Shown here piece by piece: positions 35,080-47,289 of a DNA stretch of 64,000 nt. The stretch is from assembly GCF_010015445.1 (NCBI RefSeq), contig NC_053121.1, positions 29,368,434-29,432,433 on the forward strand. The letters are read 5' to 3'. The notes beneath the pieces were generated by a model. The model was given only the letters and a program-made list of their open reading frames with translations, was not told the origin of the DNA and did no database searches. The stretch's first letter is position 1. Each line of letters begins with the position of its first letter. The translations under genes were made by a program, and so were the position numbers. The DNA is from Perca fluviatilis (taxonomy: Eukaryota > Chordata > Actinopteri > Perciformes > Percidae).

Positions 35080-35890
35080 TTTAAGCAGCCACTGTACTCA
35101 ATCTAAAGAAAATAAAGAAATAGTATTCTTGCAATAAGAGCTGCATATTTCACGACGGCAAGAGAAATGGACAAAAGGCATTTGAAGCAAAGCACCTGAC
35201 AAACACAGACTCTCTAATGTCTTCTTAATGTGTTTCCTTGGAACAGTTGGCTGCAGGGCATCACAGGGTGACACATGTACACACTAATAGCAGACCAAAA
35301 AGAGCATAGGACCCTATAATAGCTTCCATGGCCATTAAACTTGAATAAGCACACATATCTAATGCTGCTAAACATGCTGCAGGTTTCCCCTTGCCCCAGA
35401 CCACCAGACTCATAGATTAAATTTCTAAACTAGATTGATTTGCACAGACATTAACAATGGCTTTCATGTGATAATGCATCATAGGTCAGCGTACTGTTAT
35501 GGTGTTGGGGAGAATGACTGTGGCCACAATTACGTGACTATCTTGCAGCACGTCTGGCAAACAACACAGAATTACTGCCAAAGCGAAGGATGTCAAGGCA
35601 ACCTAATGCTCCTAATGTCATTGAAACCCATCTCAATTAAGCCGAGGCAGGACAGGTGCCTGGGAGTTGACTGATTGGTTCTTCCCTTCCCCTCTCAGTG
35701 TTTTGATGTTTCTATTTTCCCAGTGGAAAAACCCAGGCTGTTAAGGAGCTCTAAATGGAGTTGCTCTGTGTTGTTTAATAAAAGGGAAACACAGTTACTA
35801 ACTCTTGAATGTACAAATCAAGACCTTCCTGTGGTGATAATAGCTTCACTCTATTGCTTACAGTCTAATTCAGAAGCATATTAGTTCTGT
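35080..35890. other. Non-coding stretch, no gene seen
   Basis: Two plus-strand frames at 35435-35674 and 35675-35884 are adjacent but have no recognisable domain. No repeat termini noticed. Confidence 0.5.
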
Positions 35891-35894
35891 AATG

Positions 35895-36515
35895 GGCGAT
35901 ACTGTAATATACTGATATAGCATAACCACGATTTTTCACTGTGCTGCGGTTTTGTTCCATACTCCGCCACGCGCCATACCACACCGGGAGCGTCTCAGAC
36001 GCAGAGCGTTTCAGACGCAGAGGGTTTCAGAAGCAGAGCGTCTTGTCTCTACAAGTAGGCCTACTTGAAAGAAAAATCATGTGTTTATGAGCTAGTATCT
36101 ACCTTCCACTCCAAGCACTCCTGCAATTAAACTCCATGCCTTCTCTTTTTTGGCTTTGTCCTTAATAAATTAATAAAAAGGATCTGTGGTTTCTATTCAG
36201 TTTTTCCACCTCCAAGATGAATCTCTCGTCGTCCGTGGTGTTGTAGAGGAGACATACGATATTGGGGGCTGTCTTTTAGTAAATTGACTGGATGCTCTCG
36301 CTGTTTTACTTCCTTCCTGGCTGTTTGAACGCCCCGCGGTTCGCGTAAAAATAGAACAGGCGCGTATCTTTAGCGGAGCAAAGCAGAGAGCCCCTTTTCG
36401 CGGGTGGTGGAATATCAAGCATTGACTTGAATGGCCCCGATTGCTTGCGAGGGCTGTCGCGCCTCCAAAAAGCAGCACAGACGCACCTGGCAGAACATGG
36501 GTTAGTCTTTAGTCT
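35895..36515 (-). mobile_element. GC-richer transposon-like block containing a decayed MADF-like exon
   Basis: The block is distinctly richer in GC and CpG than its surroundings. It carries a short CAGACGCAGAG.GTTTCAGA tandem near 35998-36030 and, on the minus strand, a MADF-like coding trace described separately. A minus-strand frame of 93 codons (36197-36478) overlaps it in another frame. No termini or duplications could be fixed, so the borders are approximate. Confidence 0.4.
36102..36254 (-). pseudogene. Frameshifted MADF (Myb/SANT-like) domain exon
   Basis: In one minus-strand frame 36254 to about 36170 reads CLLYNTTDDERFILEVEK then LNRNHRSFLLIY and a stop. In the next frame 36163 to 36102 reads KDKAKKEKAWSLIAGVLG and VEG. 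Joined in order, though not in frame, the blocks follow the MADF layout: an acidic start, FI.EVEK, a LYD-like middle, then YK.K.KK..AW..I...LGV. MADF domains occur in DNA-binding host proteins and in accessory proteins of PIF/Harbinger elements. GGAAGGTAGAT at the domain end looks like a splice donor. The frameshift makes it a pseudogene. Whether it came from a transposon or a host gene cannot be told here. Confidence 0.5.
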
Positions 36516-36519
36516 CTTT

Positions 36520-36968
36520 AGTCTCACATTGCCAGACCTTCCTCCACAGTGCTGCAGAGGAGGGTCTGGCTAGTCCACACAGCATTCCCGGGATGGGAGA
36601 AAAACGTGCTCTGGTTTATTGGCATTTCTTTAAACGAATCGCAATCATCTTGGGCGGCGCTAAGCGTTGGACGGAGCAGCCATACCGCTGCAAAATAGCC
36701 TCGGGAAGGAACTTGTTTTGGGTTTTAAGGTTGTTTTAGACGTGCAACAGAAAACTCAGATTGGACAGATAGTCTAGCTATCTGTCTGGATTTACCCTGC
36801 AGAGATCTGAGGAGCAGTCAACCATAGTCCTCATAAATCCACCAGAGTTTATAATACCAACACAAAGAAAGCGGAAGTTGACGGACATCCGGCTAAATGA
36901 GGGACATCCGGCGGAATTTCCGGCGGCACCTGAACAATCCTGGAAGTGAAACGTCGACGATATAGACT
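36520..36968. mobile_element. Dispersed teleost DNA repeat
   Basis: Begins AGTCTCACATTGCCAGACCT and ends CGTCGACGATATAGACT; only the outermost AGTCT/AGACT is clearly inverted. Internal blocks include GGGCGGCGCTAAGCGTTGG, CAGATAGTCTAGCTATCTG, GACGGACATCCGGCTAAATG and TTTCCGGCGG. A 35-base match to its start is at 18990, and the ATCCGGC block relates to 10460-10790. I recall this as a common fish repeat, probably a non-autonomous DNA transposon. Confidence 0.6.
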
Positions 36969-36969
36969 A

Positions 36970-39165
36970 GTCTTTCTTAAACTAGGCTACCAAATTCTCC
37001 ATTACTGACAATGAAATGTACCGTTTTAATCAACACACACTATCTATTGTATTTCTACAGAGGGGGCGGGGGGGTAGTTTTTGTATGGTCATTGGATCAA
37101 TCAGTTATGGTGACATTGTACTCACCAAATATTAAATAATATATTAAATAATGCACACTCTCTGACCAATGACAGCAGTGTATTCATTTTGGCCATGGTG
37201 TTAAGCCAGATTTCAAATTTTTTTTTATATTGTTGATTTAACAAGTCAAGAATGAACTTACTGAAATAAATACATATAAATACATATAAAACTACAATAA
37301 AATCTGTGGCTTCATATAAAGCTGCATTTAAAGAAGGGATTTTAAAGATCACACTGATTTGGCTGCAGGCTGAGATGCTGAGGCAGGGAGTCCCAAAAGC
37401 GAGGGAGATATGATGACTCAGAATAGACTTGTATAAATGGTTTACTCTGTCATAAGTCAAAATAGAGGTAATGGTGTGGGGAGATAGTAGGAACCTCCAC
37501 ATGTTGCACTCTCACAGTGAAACTCCCCACTGTCAAGTGAAAAGCAGCAGCTGGCATTAGAGTCTACATGCATTAGAGGAGGAAAATGGCTGTCTGCACC
37601 CTGCCAAGGCTCACACAGGGGCTGGAAGCGACAGGGACTGAGCTTCACACTGGGAACCACTAACTAATATCTTCATCATTTATTTGGAAATTGCACTGTA
37701 AATGAAACAAATAGTTGTTTGGTCGCTGCCAAGACAGAGGCACAGAGGTCTTAATGATGCTGAATATCAACACAACAACTGTCCAGACTGTTAAGAAATA
37801 AAGGACGTTAGGTGGCCACCAGGAGGAAATGTTCCATTTCATGAGTTTTGTTACTGCCACTGGCTGATGGGGAGACCTTAGATAAAATTTGGACAGTTTC
37901 ACACTGTTGGGGCTGAATTTTTTTCCCTCAAAATGTTTAACGCGTTTTTTGGATAAATCCTATGAATGTCAGCTGTTGTCAATGCTTGTTCTTGACAGAA
38001 AACAGCCGACTTGGGTCGAAATCTGCGAATGTGCCAGGAAGCTACTAATTATTTACTATTAGTAAAGAATACAAAACATAAATAATTCTCTCTCGCATAA
38101 ATCATGCAGCACATGTATCATGCTCTCTGACCAAAATATATGACAATCTTTGAATCACTAGTTTCCATATTAACACTAAACCTGATTAATTAGGTCTATT
38201 AACTAAAGTAATCACTGTACTATTTTCTAAAGAAAAAGCACTACCGGAATTCCAGGAATTTAGTCAGTCAGCATGGTCATTTAACTATTTGAGCAGTTCC
38301 ACATCCCTTGTTTAGACCCTAAAAGGGCAAATCTGTATTTCTTTTGCCGTGTGTGTTGAATTTTCCTGGATGGTTATTTTTCGGTTTACATTTGGACCAC
38401 AGACTAGGCCTTTCGTACAGTAATAGCTTCCAGTATGTCTGTGGGTGTCTTGATTTTCTTGATCTCCCATTTGACCTTTTTTGCTCATGGAATGTCTACA
38501 TTATTCTCTACTGTACCAGTCTGGTAATGGTATTCAAAAGAGGCAGAAAGGGGGAAAGGGCAGAAATTATGTTTTAGCCGTAATGCTTTCATCTGAGAAT
38601 AAGTGAAGAAGGGTCAGGGGAAGTTTTACTGGAACTAGAAGTGTAATATCATCAGAAAGCAAAGCAGTCTAATGGGCTTTACATTTCAGCCAAAGGATGG
38701 GCTCCTCTCTGGTTCAACAACTGCACAGGAGCCCTTTATTCTTTACTTTAAACACAAGACCCTTTTAAGTCTTATACAACACTGCTCTTTTTTCTGGTGC
38801 ACATTGCAACTCATCGATCCAGAAAGTCATACTGTAGATTTATTTATATTCAACATGCAGATACCATTAGAAATTGGATTTTTGAAATTCCAAACCCCAC
38901 TTTTAAGATTAGGTTTGGCTCTCAGAAGCTTGCTAACTTATTTGTAAAACCACAGGATAGATTGCTGCTTCTATTTACAGATTACGTTTTATGTATTTAG
39001 ACGTTAAATTGCATTGTTATACTTTTCTTTATTGCATGTAAAAGTCAATAACTCATTAAGAAGGAGTGCAGCACACAATTAAATGCTGCTTCCTCATTCT
39101 ATTGGTTAATTTGTTGATTCTCATGTTTATTAAAAGAAAAAACACAAACAACGTGAACGTGATCA
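36970..39165. other. Non-coding stretch, no gene seen
   Basis: Contains a G-run near 37063-37074 and a short ACATATAAATACATATAAA duplication near 37272-37290. A minus-strand frame of 126 codons (37122-37502) is hydrophobic in parts but has no recognisable family. Overlapping plus-strand frames at 38672-39000 are likewise unrecognised. Confidence 0.5.
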
Positions 39166-39168
39166 GAC

Positions 39169-39431
39169 CAGAGGCCTGTACTACGAAGCAGGATTTGGCG
39201 TTAACGAGCAAACTTAAGGTTCAACCCAGAATTTTCTGTACCACAACGGTGGATTAGTTGTTACCGGGTTCAATCGCCGTGGTAACTTATGCTGGACGCC
39301 TAACCTGGTCGGGAGCAGGTTAAGTTCGAGATCAGAGATCAAGCGGTGTAAAAGCACCGCCTACTGACCAATCAATACTCGATTGATAACGGCATCACCG
39401 TTCTTAGAAGACCAGGCGAAGCTCAGTGCAC

Positions 39432-39463
<32 letters not shown>

Positions 39464-40198
39464 AGAGAGAGAGGGGGAGAGAGAGAGGGAGAGAGAGAGG
39501 GGGAGAGAGGGGTGCGCTCATAAAAGTTAAAACATTTAGAGACCGACAACCCCGTTAACATTCCCTGATGGGTATTTTTATGAAATATATATATTTTAAT
39601 GGGAGGGAATTGCATATTGGCTATTTGTCGGCTTCTTGAGCCAATGCGCACATCGGTTTGAATTATGTTTTTATATTTTTTATTTTCTCTCACGATCGCT
39701 TACCACTGCCAGGGTTGCAACTGAAATAATAGGCTAAAGCAACGACAGTTTATGGAAAGCAGAAGTGTAACTATGGTCAGATCTAGTGCCTGACTAATGG
39801 GGAAGTGATATTGATAAGAGTTGTGATTTACGCATCTACAGCGTCCGCTATTTTTTTTGCCAGCTTTCTTTCCTGTTTTAGGAAGCAGCGACTGTATTGC
39901 GTTTTCCCTGTAAAACCGAGTCTGTGTTCTTCATATTTATGTAGAATTATAATTTGCTCTTCTTATATAAAACATGCGGCTCTGTTAGATGTTTGCGATT
40001 GGTCGTGCTGTGCAAACACCGCCTCTTTTATGTGAACGTGCGTGCCACTGGTTTGGGAAACCCTGGGTTGATTGAACTAGTTGTTAACCACTGTCGTGAC
40101 ATAGATTATGCAGGACCGCGGTTGTTAGGGTTAGTGAAGCCGGGGTAACTGAAAGAAATCCAGGACATGTTGATCTGGATTCGTAGTACAGGCCTCTG
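39169..40198. mobile_element. Inverted-repeat DNA transposon, 1,030 bp, Harbinger-like
   Basis: Left end CAGAGGCCTGTACTACGAAG (39169) is matched in reverse by TTCGTAGTACAGGCCTCTG at the right (to 40198). Inside are a (GA)n tract, an AT-rich middle and an old-looking 3' half. The GGCCTGTACTACGAAGC terminus is one I recall from PIF/Harbinger-like fish elements. No transposase is seen and a 3-bp duplication is not evident, because the right end abuts another element at once. Confidence 0.65.
39431..39510. repeat. (GA)n microsatellite with GGGAGA interruptions
   Basis: Purine-only tract inside the inverted-repeat element, made of GA with periodic GGG. Confidence 0.95.
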
Positions 40199-40199
40199 G

Positions 40200-40413
40200 G
40201 GGCTGTTTCACAAAAGCAGAATTTATAAATCCAGGATAACCGATAAAGCGAGGCTTGATTTAGTCTAATCTGGACACTGTTCATCTGTTCAGAATAAATC
40301 CCCATTGTAATTTAGGTGCCTCTGCTTTTGTGAAACCGAGTCAAGGCTAAATTGAGCCAGGATAACTGGGAAATCCCAGCTTAATCCCTTATCTTGGTTT
40401 TGTGAAAAAGCCC
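40200..40413. mobile_element. Short inverted-repeat element (214 bp), Harbinger-like MITE
   Basis: Ends GGGCTGTTTCACAAAAGCAG and TTGGTTTTGTGAAAAAGCCC. Internal blocks TTTATAAATCCAGGATAACC, GATAAAGCGAGGCTTG, GCAGAGGCACC (reverse), and GGGATTAAGC (reverse) recur in inverted orientation at 60611-60720 and 62150-62200, so this is one family. It directly follows the previous element without a spacer, as if it had inserted at that element's tip. No 3-bp duplication could be verified. Confidence 0.7.
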
Positions 40414-40830
40414 TCAGAGGATTATGTAGCCACTCAACAGAGATACAGGTTCTGTTATGTTGATTGCAGAGGTGTATCAAATGATTTTTAAATGTGTACA
40501 GCAACAAACAAGTACATAGATGTAGGTTTTTTTTTGTCAATTTCTAAACTAATTTCATACTGTATGTAAGAAAAAGTCAGAACCACACACACAAAAGAAA
40601 ATAAAGCAGCACTTTGAAGATGTTTCTAAGAAGAATAACCACCTGACTTCATTTTATGTGACTTATGTAACTTATGTTTATTATCAAAGGAATTTAAATA
40701 ATTTATCTTATTTCTGATTATTTATTTACTTAAAAGCTAGCGTGACTTCCAAAGGAAAGGCTACCAAACTTTACCTCTTAATCCATTGTCAAGAAGAACA
40801 AAGATGTAAAAAAACTCAGAGAAACACAGC
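40414..40830. other. Non-coding stretch, no gene seen
   Basis: AT-rich with a short T-run near 40529. Nothing else noticed. Confidence 0.5.
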
Positions 40831-40833
40831 AAC

Positions 40834-40860
40834 CCACACACACACACAGACACACACACA
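40834..40860. repeat. (CA)n microsatellite with one GA interruption
   Basis: Short CA run interrupted once. Confidence 0.9.
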
Positions 40861-40992
40861 CTTTTCTTACAGTGCATTTAAGTGAGTGGCATAGACCTGT
40901 GCACCTGTCATTTCAATCCTGTTCATCCTCTCATGATGGTTTCAGTCCCAGTCTCTTACATTTGTACCTTACAGTCAGTCATAAGGTCTGTA

Positions 40993-41007
40993 CCCCCCCC
41001 CCCCCCC
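40993..41007. repeat. poly(C) run, 15 bases
   Basis: Uninterrupted C-run directly preceding a SINE-like segment. Confidence 0.9.
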
Positions 41008-41010
41008 ACG

Positions 41011-41176
41011 GGACTGCAGGGTGACCTGGTGGTTAAAGGCCAGCCTATAACCGAAAGCCAAGAGAGCCGCTGCATCCATCTGTGTCAAAGTAGACTTGAG
41101 TTAGACACTGAAGTATTACTTACTTCTACCGCATGGCATCCTGCTGACCGTGCACTGTTCCCCCTGCGATTTTAAT
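41011..41176 (+). repeat. SINE-like retroposon fragment, tentative
   Basis: GGTGACCTGGTGGTTAAAGG (near 41021) resembles a tRNA-type A-box region, and CATCTGTGTCAAAGTAG followed by GAGTTAGACACTGAA and CTACCGCATGGCATCCTGCT reads like a fish repeat I remember with SINE-like structure. The B box is not convincing and no tail or duplication was found. Confidence 0.4.
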
Positions 41177-41635
41177 CTGTGTCCTGTGTTAATTTTCATT
41201 ACGAGGTTTAGGGGAAGTACTCGCTTCATGTAACTTTTCCTTTCTTTTGAAATTAGTTTTTTCTCAACAGCACAATAACAGAAATCAAATCCATTACTTT
41301 CTATTTCCTCCTTTCTTACACTTTTGTATTCATTTGCATGTGTAAATCAGATTCTTAACTACAGTGGACTTATACGTCTTCCACCCCAGTACAATTGTCA
41401 TAGAATAGCCTCACTTCCCCTCCTTTCCAGATTATTTTTTAATTCTAAAAATTAATCAAAGTTAGCTGAGTCCATTCTGCATTGTAAAAATCAGAATGAA
41501 TGACACTGGAGGCAGAGCTTTTGTTGCTTTAGGCAAATCCAATTGTGCTTACCTGAACCAACAAAGCCAAACAATACAAAGTAAATCTGATAATAGCATT
41601 TTCTATTTCCAGTATCTGATAATATCGGGAACTCT
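41177..41635. other. Non-coding stretch, no gene seen
   Basis: No frames or repeats of note. Confidence 0.5.

Positions 41636-41638
<3 letters not shown>

Positions 41639-41676
<38 letters not shown>
41639..41676. repeat. (TG)n microsatellite, 19 units
   Basis: Uninterrupted TG repeat following a short CTCTCT run. Confidence 0.95.
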
Positions 41677-41678
<2 letters not shown>

Positions 41679-41679
41679 G

Positions 41680-43825
41680 GTCAACAAATGTAACCCACCC
41701 GGCAAGGGCACCTCTTAATCACAGTAGGAAGTAAAGAAGCAACTTGTGATTCTGTAAACATGCAACTTTTTCCGCCAGTAGATCTGTTTTAATGAGTGTT
41801 TCCCACACTGGCAATTTTTTCAGTACCTGAGAGAAGCAATTGGGAAGTACACTAAGTTTTTTGTGTTAAATGTGAAAAACACATCTTTGGATTGAAGAAA
41901 AATAGCCTGCTTAAAGTGACTTGTATCAACAGTGACCACAGTGTATTACCCCTAAACTGCACAGCAGATTCAGCACTTAGCAAGTTCTGTATGCCTCAGG
42001 TTCAGTGTCAGAATTAAGGCATAGCACAGTACCTTCGAAGGCCAACAGAAGCAGACACTTTTCGCCCGCAGAACTGCCATGATATACTCTTGAATAGTCT
42101 TTCATGCTCTCATAGCTCCGTAACCTTCACCTCTCAGAATGCCTGAGGAGGGAGGAGTGTGTTTCATGTTAACAGCAAAGAGTTCAACTGTATGCCAACT
42201 AAAAAATCAAAAGACTCGGAATCAGAGCACGTGCAGTCCCCTCTTGATATTGACTCTGGGTTCAAAAATGCAAGTTAAAGTGTGATAAATCTAAAAAAAA
42301 AAAGGGAAAAAAGCTAAAGTAACAAGTTGATGGTTCTATTACATTGCTTGTTCCTTGTCATCGTGTCATTTTGTTTAACCAATAACAGTCACAGCTCAAT
42401 CTTGATCTGTAATACTGTCTGAATTGTATTCCTTTTTTTATATTCAAATTATATAATCAAACACATAATGCTAAAATTCAGCCCACTGTTAATATGTACT
42501 AAACTAATCAGGCTTATTGCCCATTGATCTTTGTGTTTGTAAACAGCGATGACATGTTTTGTGGGCGGAGCCTAATAGGTGGCAGAAAGTGAAAGAACCG
42601 TTCTATTGGTTTTCAAACCCACTTTAGATGAAACCGCAGCCACTGAAGAAGAATTGATGGCTGTGTTCGTTTAAAAAATGTACGGTTAATCTAACAAAAT
42701 TTAGGCGGTGGCAGCGACGTTAGATTAATATTTAAAAAATTTTACTATTCAAATTATATTTGACTTCCGAAATTCATTCCAACAGCCATACAGCTTATAG
42801 GGGAAAAAAAAAAAACAGAACACACACAGTATGTTTTAGTATTGGACAGTTCAGTTTATAATTGTGTTCTCTAAACAGGTTTACTGATGTATAATATCAA
42901 TAGAGTCCTGAACAAAAGTCCTGCACACATGCATTAAATAGAAAACCTTCTCCTTTGGACACAAATTGCATTCAGGGTGTCTAAATGGATATTTTTCTGA
43001 TTGATGATAATGTGCCCTATAATATAATAAAGCTCATTTTGGTGTGTAATACTGCACATCATTTATATGACTCCACAAATCCTATCTACTGCTTCAGTGA
43101 GCTCCAGTGCCAACAGAGCTGCTCTGGGCTTTCTCTACTCATCACATCACAAATTAGAGCCTCAGTTTAACTGAAGCTTTGGGATTCAATTGCTTAAGCT
43201 CAGAAATAACCTAGAATTTCTGCTTGAGTGTTGATGCCTGGCATCAGATTGCTGCTTCTCAAATATACAGAAAGCACTGAGTATCAGGACCACCTGCTCG
43301 TGCCATGAAATAGACTGATAAGGTGAAGGTTGTGATCTTTAATTGATTTCACTCCCATTTCACTCATGAAGGGAGATGTAGATGGAATCATTTTTTAAGC
43401 TTGGTGAAAGGGTGGAAAAGGAGGGCAACGTTAGCAAGATGTGTTAATATTTCTTGTAGTCAGGGTATGTGAACTCAAATGATTAGACCTGCATGGGAGG
43501 AAACAGCTCATGGAAATGATCCTCAATGTTAATGTTGGATTATTATTTGGATTGTTGCAGCTGTCTCTCTCAGATTAATTTGTGCTATGGAGTATTTCCG
43601 GCTAGAATAGACATGTGCACAGCCACAAGAGCTCAATTGGGATTTTCACACTGCACTCAGCCGAAAGAAAGCATTCACACAATCCTGGCACATTCCTTAC
43701 CCCGACTTGTGCCTCAGGCTTGCTGGCCCTGCTCAGGAGAAGGGTTAGCCTCAAGTTTGCAGGGTTATCCTTGAAAATCGGCTGGGGCTAAACGTTGCCA
43801 GTGTTAAACAGGGCCAATTATAATA
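41680..43825. other. Non-coding stretch, no gene seen
   Basis: Short frames only; A-runs near 42292 and 42810. The part 42540-42680 (GTGGGCGGAGCCTAATAGG) reads like transposon-associated sequence, but I could not find termini. Confidence 0.45.
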
Positions 43826-43827
43826 AT

Positions 43828-43863
43828 TAATATACAATATATATATATATAATTATAATAATT
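43828..43863. repeat. AT-rich low-complexity tract
   Basis: ATATATAT-type sequence with TTATAATAATT repeated on both sides. Confidence 0.85.
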
Positions 43864-43989
43864 TGCGTCACATTTTTGTTATCCAACTTATTCATTACAT
43901 CATCAGTATGCATTTGCTTTATGTAACAGAGTATGGTGGTAATGAATTTAGCATTCTCCATTCACATACACATCTACCAAAACTATCAA

Positions 43990-44885
43990 ATGGACCCCAA
44001 CCAGTCCCTCCAGGATTTTACAATGTCCCGATCGCAACAATTCACGCAAATTCAACCAATCTCCGTGAATTCGGTGCGACTCGCGATTTTGACCAATCAC
44101 CGCAACTTTTCCACAAATTTGTCCAATAACCGGAGTTTCCCACGACTTCAACCAATCCCAGCAGTCCCACGTGCCAGTCTTTTCATCAGTGTGTGACTCT
44201 GAGAGCCAATGACCAAGCGGGAGTGAGAACGGGTTGACGTAACACACATAGGTCACCAAATTAATTTCCTTGTTTCTGATATGAAGACGAGACGTGTGTG
44301 ACTCTAACATCTCATATTTACCAACAAAACGTACAGCAAAAGATGTGCAAAACATTTCAGACCGTCCTGCCAACCTGTATACATTTTAAACATCAATGTA
44401 CGCTGTAACGCTGTGCTGTTTCAATCCTGCTCAGTTCCCTCCACGACTGACGCGCGCACACACACACAAACACACACAGTGGATGCAGGAAAAACCGGAG
44501 ATGAGACGTACATGATGACCTAAATTGAGGACAGCTACACTCGTTATGGTAAGTGCAATGATAAGTTAAAGTCCAATAATTACTTCATCAAACCGTATGA
44601 ATGTGTGTCCCAGGCCAGGATAGGAAATTAACTAACAATGTAAAGATCAACAAGCCACTGACAGACACCACCAGCCATTTTCATAGTACACCAACATTTC
44701 CAGCATCCTTTTTTGTAAGGTTACTAGGAAAACTCTGCCCAGAGTAATTTTATTCTCCCCGAAACAAGTTTCCTTTTTTATTTTTAAAGAAGTATACCAA
44801 AACAAAATCTCTCTCGCAACTTCATTGCAACAAAAATACAAAAGACATCGCAACTTTTATCGAAATTTTTAACAAACTAGGTTAG
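43990..44885. mobile_element. hAT-related element copy, inverted relative to 53560-54843
   Basis: Segment 44321-44777 is a diverged inverted copy of 54121-54694. Shared blocks are CAACCTGTATACATTTTAAA/CATCAATGTACGCTGTAACG, GACAGCTACACTCGTTATGG against its reverse, GTAAAGATCAACAAGCCACT and GGTTACTAGGAAAACTC. A CA-rich microsatellite sits at the same place in both copies (44455-44478 and 54476-54500). The left flank 44000-44240 (CAACCAATC-rich, with CGCAACTTTTCCACAAATTT) and right flank 44790-44870 (CGCAACTTCATTGCAAC, CATCGCAACTTTTATCG) are not in the other copy and share GCAACTTTT with each other, so a different outer element may have captured the hAT core. Ends are not fixed. Confidence 0.65.
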
Positions 44886-44889
44886 ACCA

Positions 44890-47245
44890 CCCAAATCTGT
44901 GTTATTTCTTACCTCCGAGTGGTCTAGCTCCTCATCAAGCTAAAAGCAAAGAAAAGTGCAGTGCATTGTTTTGTCATGGGGAGATGATTGAAGTGTTGTG
45001 AAGTCAGCTTCTAACATAAAGCCCCACTAATGGCGACATTTTAACATTGCTGCTAAAGAATAGTCACAAATCATTCTAGAATGTAAGTCACATTGTGTGT
45101 GTTGTAAGGGGCTTAAAAATATGCAGTGTGAAAAACCTTAATGTGTGCTGCATGGATACCAAAATAGCAACTATACAATAGAAAGGTATCCGCACACTGG
45201 AATCAGAGCTCCCTTAAGATTAAATTAGCAATGTTTCAACCCTGCACAGGTCTTTCTCAGGAGACACGGGTCATCTTTGTCACAGGAAAACATTTCTACC
45301 TCTCTGTTGTATTCTTGCAGTATAAATAGTATTCATACTGTAAGACATGTAAACAAGACATTCCACTGTAAGACATTTATATTGTATGTCCGTTCTTGTT
45401 TCAGTTCTACATCTAAAATGATGTATTTCTGCACAATTGAAAATTACAACATCTTTGAAAATTAGCATCGTTTAACATGTAATGTACACCCCAAGAGCCA
45501 ATTAACTTTGCATCTCAAACTTTAAGCCAATGTGGACTATGTTTTTTTAAAGTGCTGAAAAAAGAAGGACATTTTAAGTTTGCCCTCAACTCTAAAATGT
45601 GGTATGCTTATTGTTACTTCACTTGGATGTTTGACCTTCACTATGCAAAACAATGTATACGCAGAGTTTGACACTTGAAGGCTGCTTTCACATTCATCTG
45701 CTGAAGTGGGAAAGTTTCTCTGTGCTCATCATAAATCTGACGTGTAAAGACGTGTATGCGAGAGCATTTTTGTAAATCATGGTCCAGTATGCAACTTGCA
45801 CAAGTGTTCTGTGGAAACTTAAAACATCTAGAGCGCATACACTGAGAATAGACTTCAGTGAAGACGTTTCCAGTAGTTAAACTTGCGAAATGAAATTTTT
45901 TTTTTTGCATATAATCAGATTGTGGATTATTTAATAAGCGAGGAGCAGCTGTAATTTTAAGAATTTTAAACAAGGTTTAAAAAAAAAGAATTGTGAAAGA
46001 AACCCATCAGACACCAATTATTATACAAAATAGAGTATTTGTATGTCTGGAGGGGATTTTTTACGCATCTTCAATTTCCACAACATCATGACAAACTCCA
46101 TCTGTGTCAATGCTTAAAAAACAGCTACTTAATGAACCTTGGAGTGAGATAATTGTATCTGTTGTTTCCAAGGTAACCTTTAAAGTCGAAGATATTACTT
46201 GTTCCATTGACCTTGATGGCATCTCACAAACATATGATTGTTCTGTCCAGAAAGTAGAATATTAAAGCTCTTAACAGCTCCAGTATGTGTTTCACCTGAC
46301 CCATCTGATGACCATTGAATCAATAGATTTATTACACTTGCATATCACTCACAAAGTAAACACAAATCATGTTTTTGCTCCATGCAGCAATATATGTTTG
46401 GAATAGGAAAACAACAAGGAAGCTTTTCAGCTTTAAATATTCTACTGTACAACAACAAAACTGGGCAATTTAGTATGCTGCATGGCAACTTTGTGGACTG
46501 CCTCATTATGCCTAATTCATCGCACAAACACAGTGCTTCATATTAAACATTCCACACAAAAAATGTAGTGGTTGCCAGGCTCCCTATACACCAGATGCAC
46601 CCACAAGTGAGTAGGGACATAATCAGTGAGATGTTCCTCCCCACACACTCTCTTTCAACTCCACCATCTGGCTGATGCTACAGGTGGTTCAGAGGGAAGT
46701 CAAAATATTTCACTTCTTTCCCCAAGCTGTGCCAGTCCTCATCTGTCACTGTTAAATGTGTTTTATCATGTGTCATTTCAACAATAATGACATCATTACA
46801 ATACCGTCAAATGGTTGATTGTGGGTTGTTTTTACCGAAACAATTTCTGCAAAAGGAGACAGAAATAGATGTCTGTTGTGGAAAAAAACATGCATGGGAG
46901 ACCACCTCTGTCAGAAGACACAAGTAGCCTCTCCTGCTCTGTTCAGGCTCCCTGGCAGGCAATGCATTGCAAGAGAAGTGATCACGTCATTATTCTCTTA
47001 ACAGCTGGATTACATTACTTTGGCTTAAAATAATATTGGAGACTCTGTGTATTCCAACATACACAAAGTCAAGTCCAGATGTATAAAGAACAGGCTAAGG
47101 CTTAAACTGAAAGAGAGATCGTCCTTACCCCAAAAATGCTTCTCTAAATCTACATTAATAGTGGCAGCCCACTCTAATGGCCTCCCGTATTCATTTTGGG
47201 AGCAAAGCAGAAAGACAGATGGTGTAAGAGCACCAAGTTACGTGT
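44890..47245. other. Non-coding stretch, no gene seen
   Basis: Short frames on both strands without recognisable domains, the longest being minus-strand 45641-45973. No termini or arrays noticed. Confidence 0.5.
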
Positions 47246-47289
47246 AAGCAGGCAGGTCAGGGTGGTTGCTGGGTCAAACAAACGCAGCA

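Noticed and set aside
37122..37502. 126-codon minus-strand frame with hydrophobic stretches
   Set aside because: AT-rich DNA yields hydrophobic codons by composition; no family resemblance and no splice or start context.
40201..40413. Three-base target duplication for the Harbinger-like MITE
   Set aside because: Left flank TGG and right flank TCA do not match, so I could not use a duplication as evidence for the superfamily.
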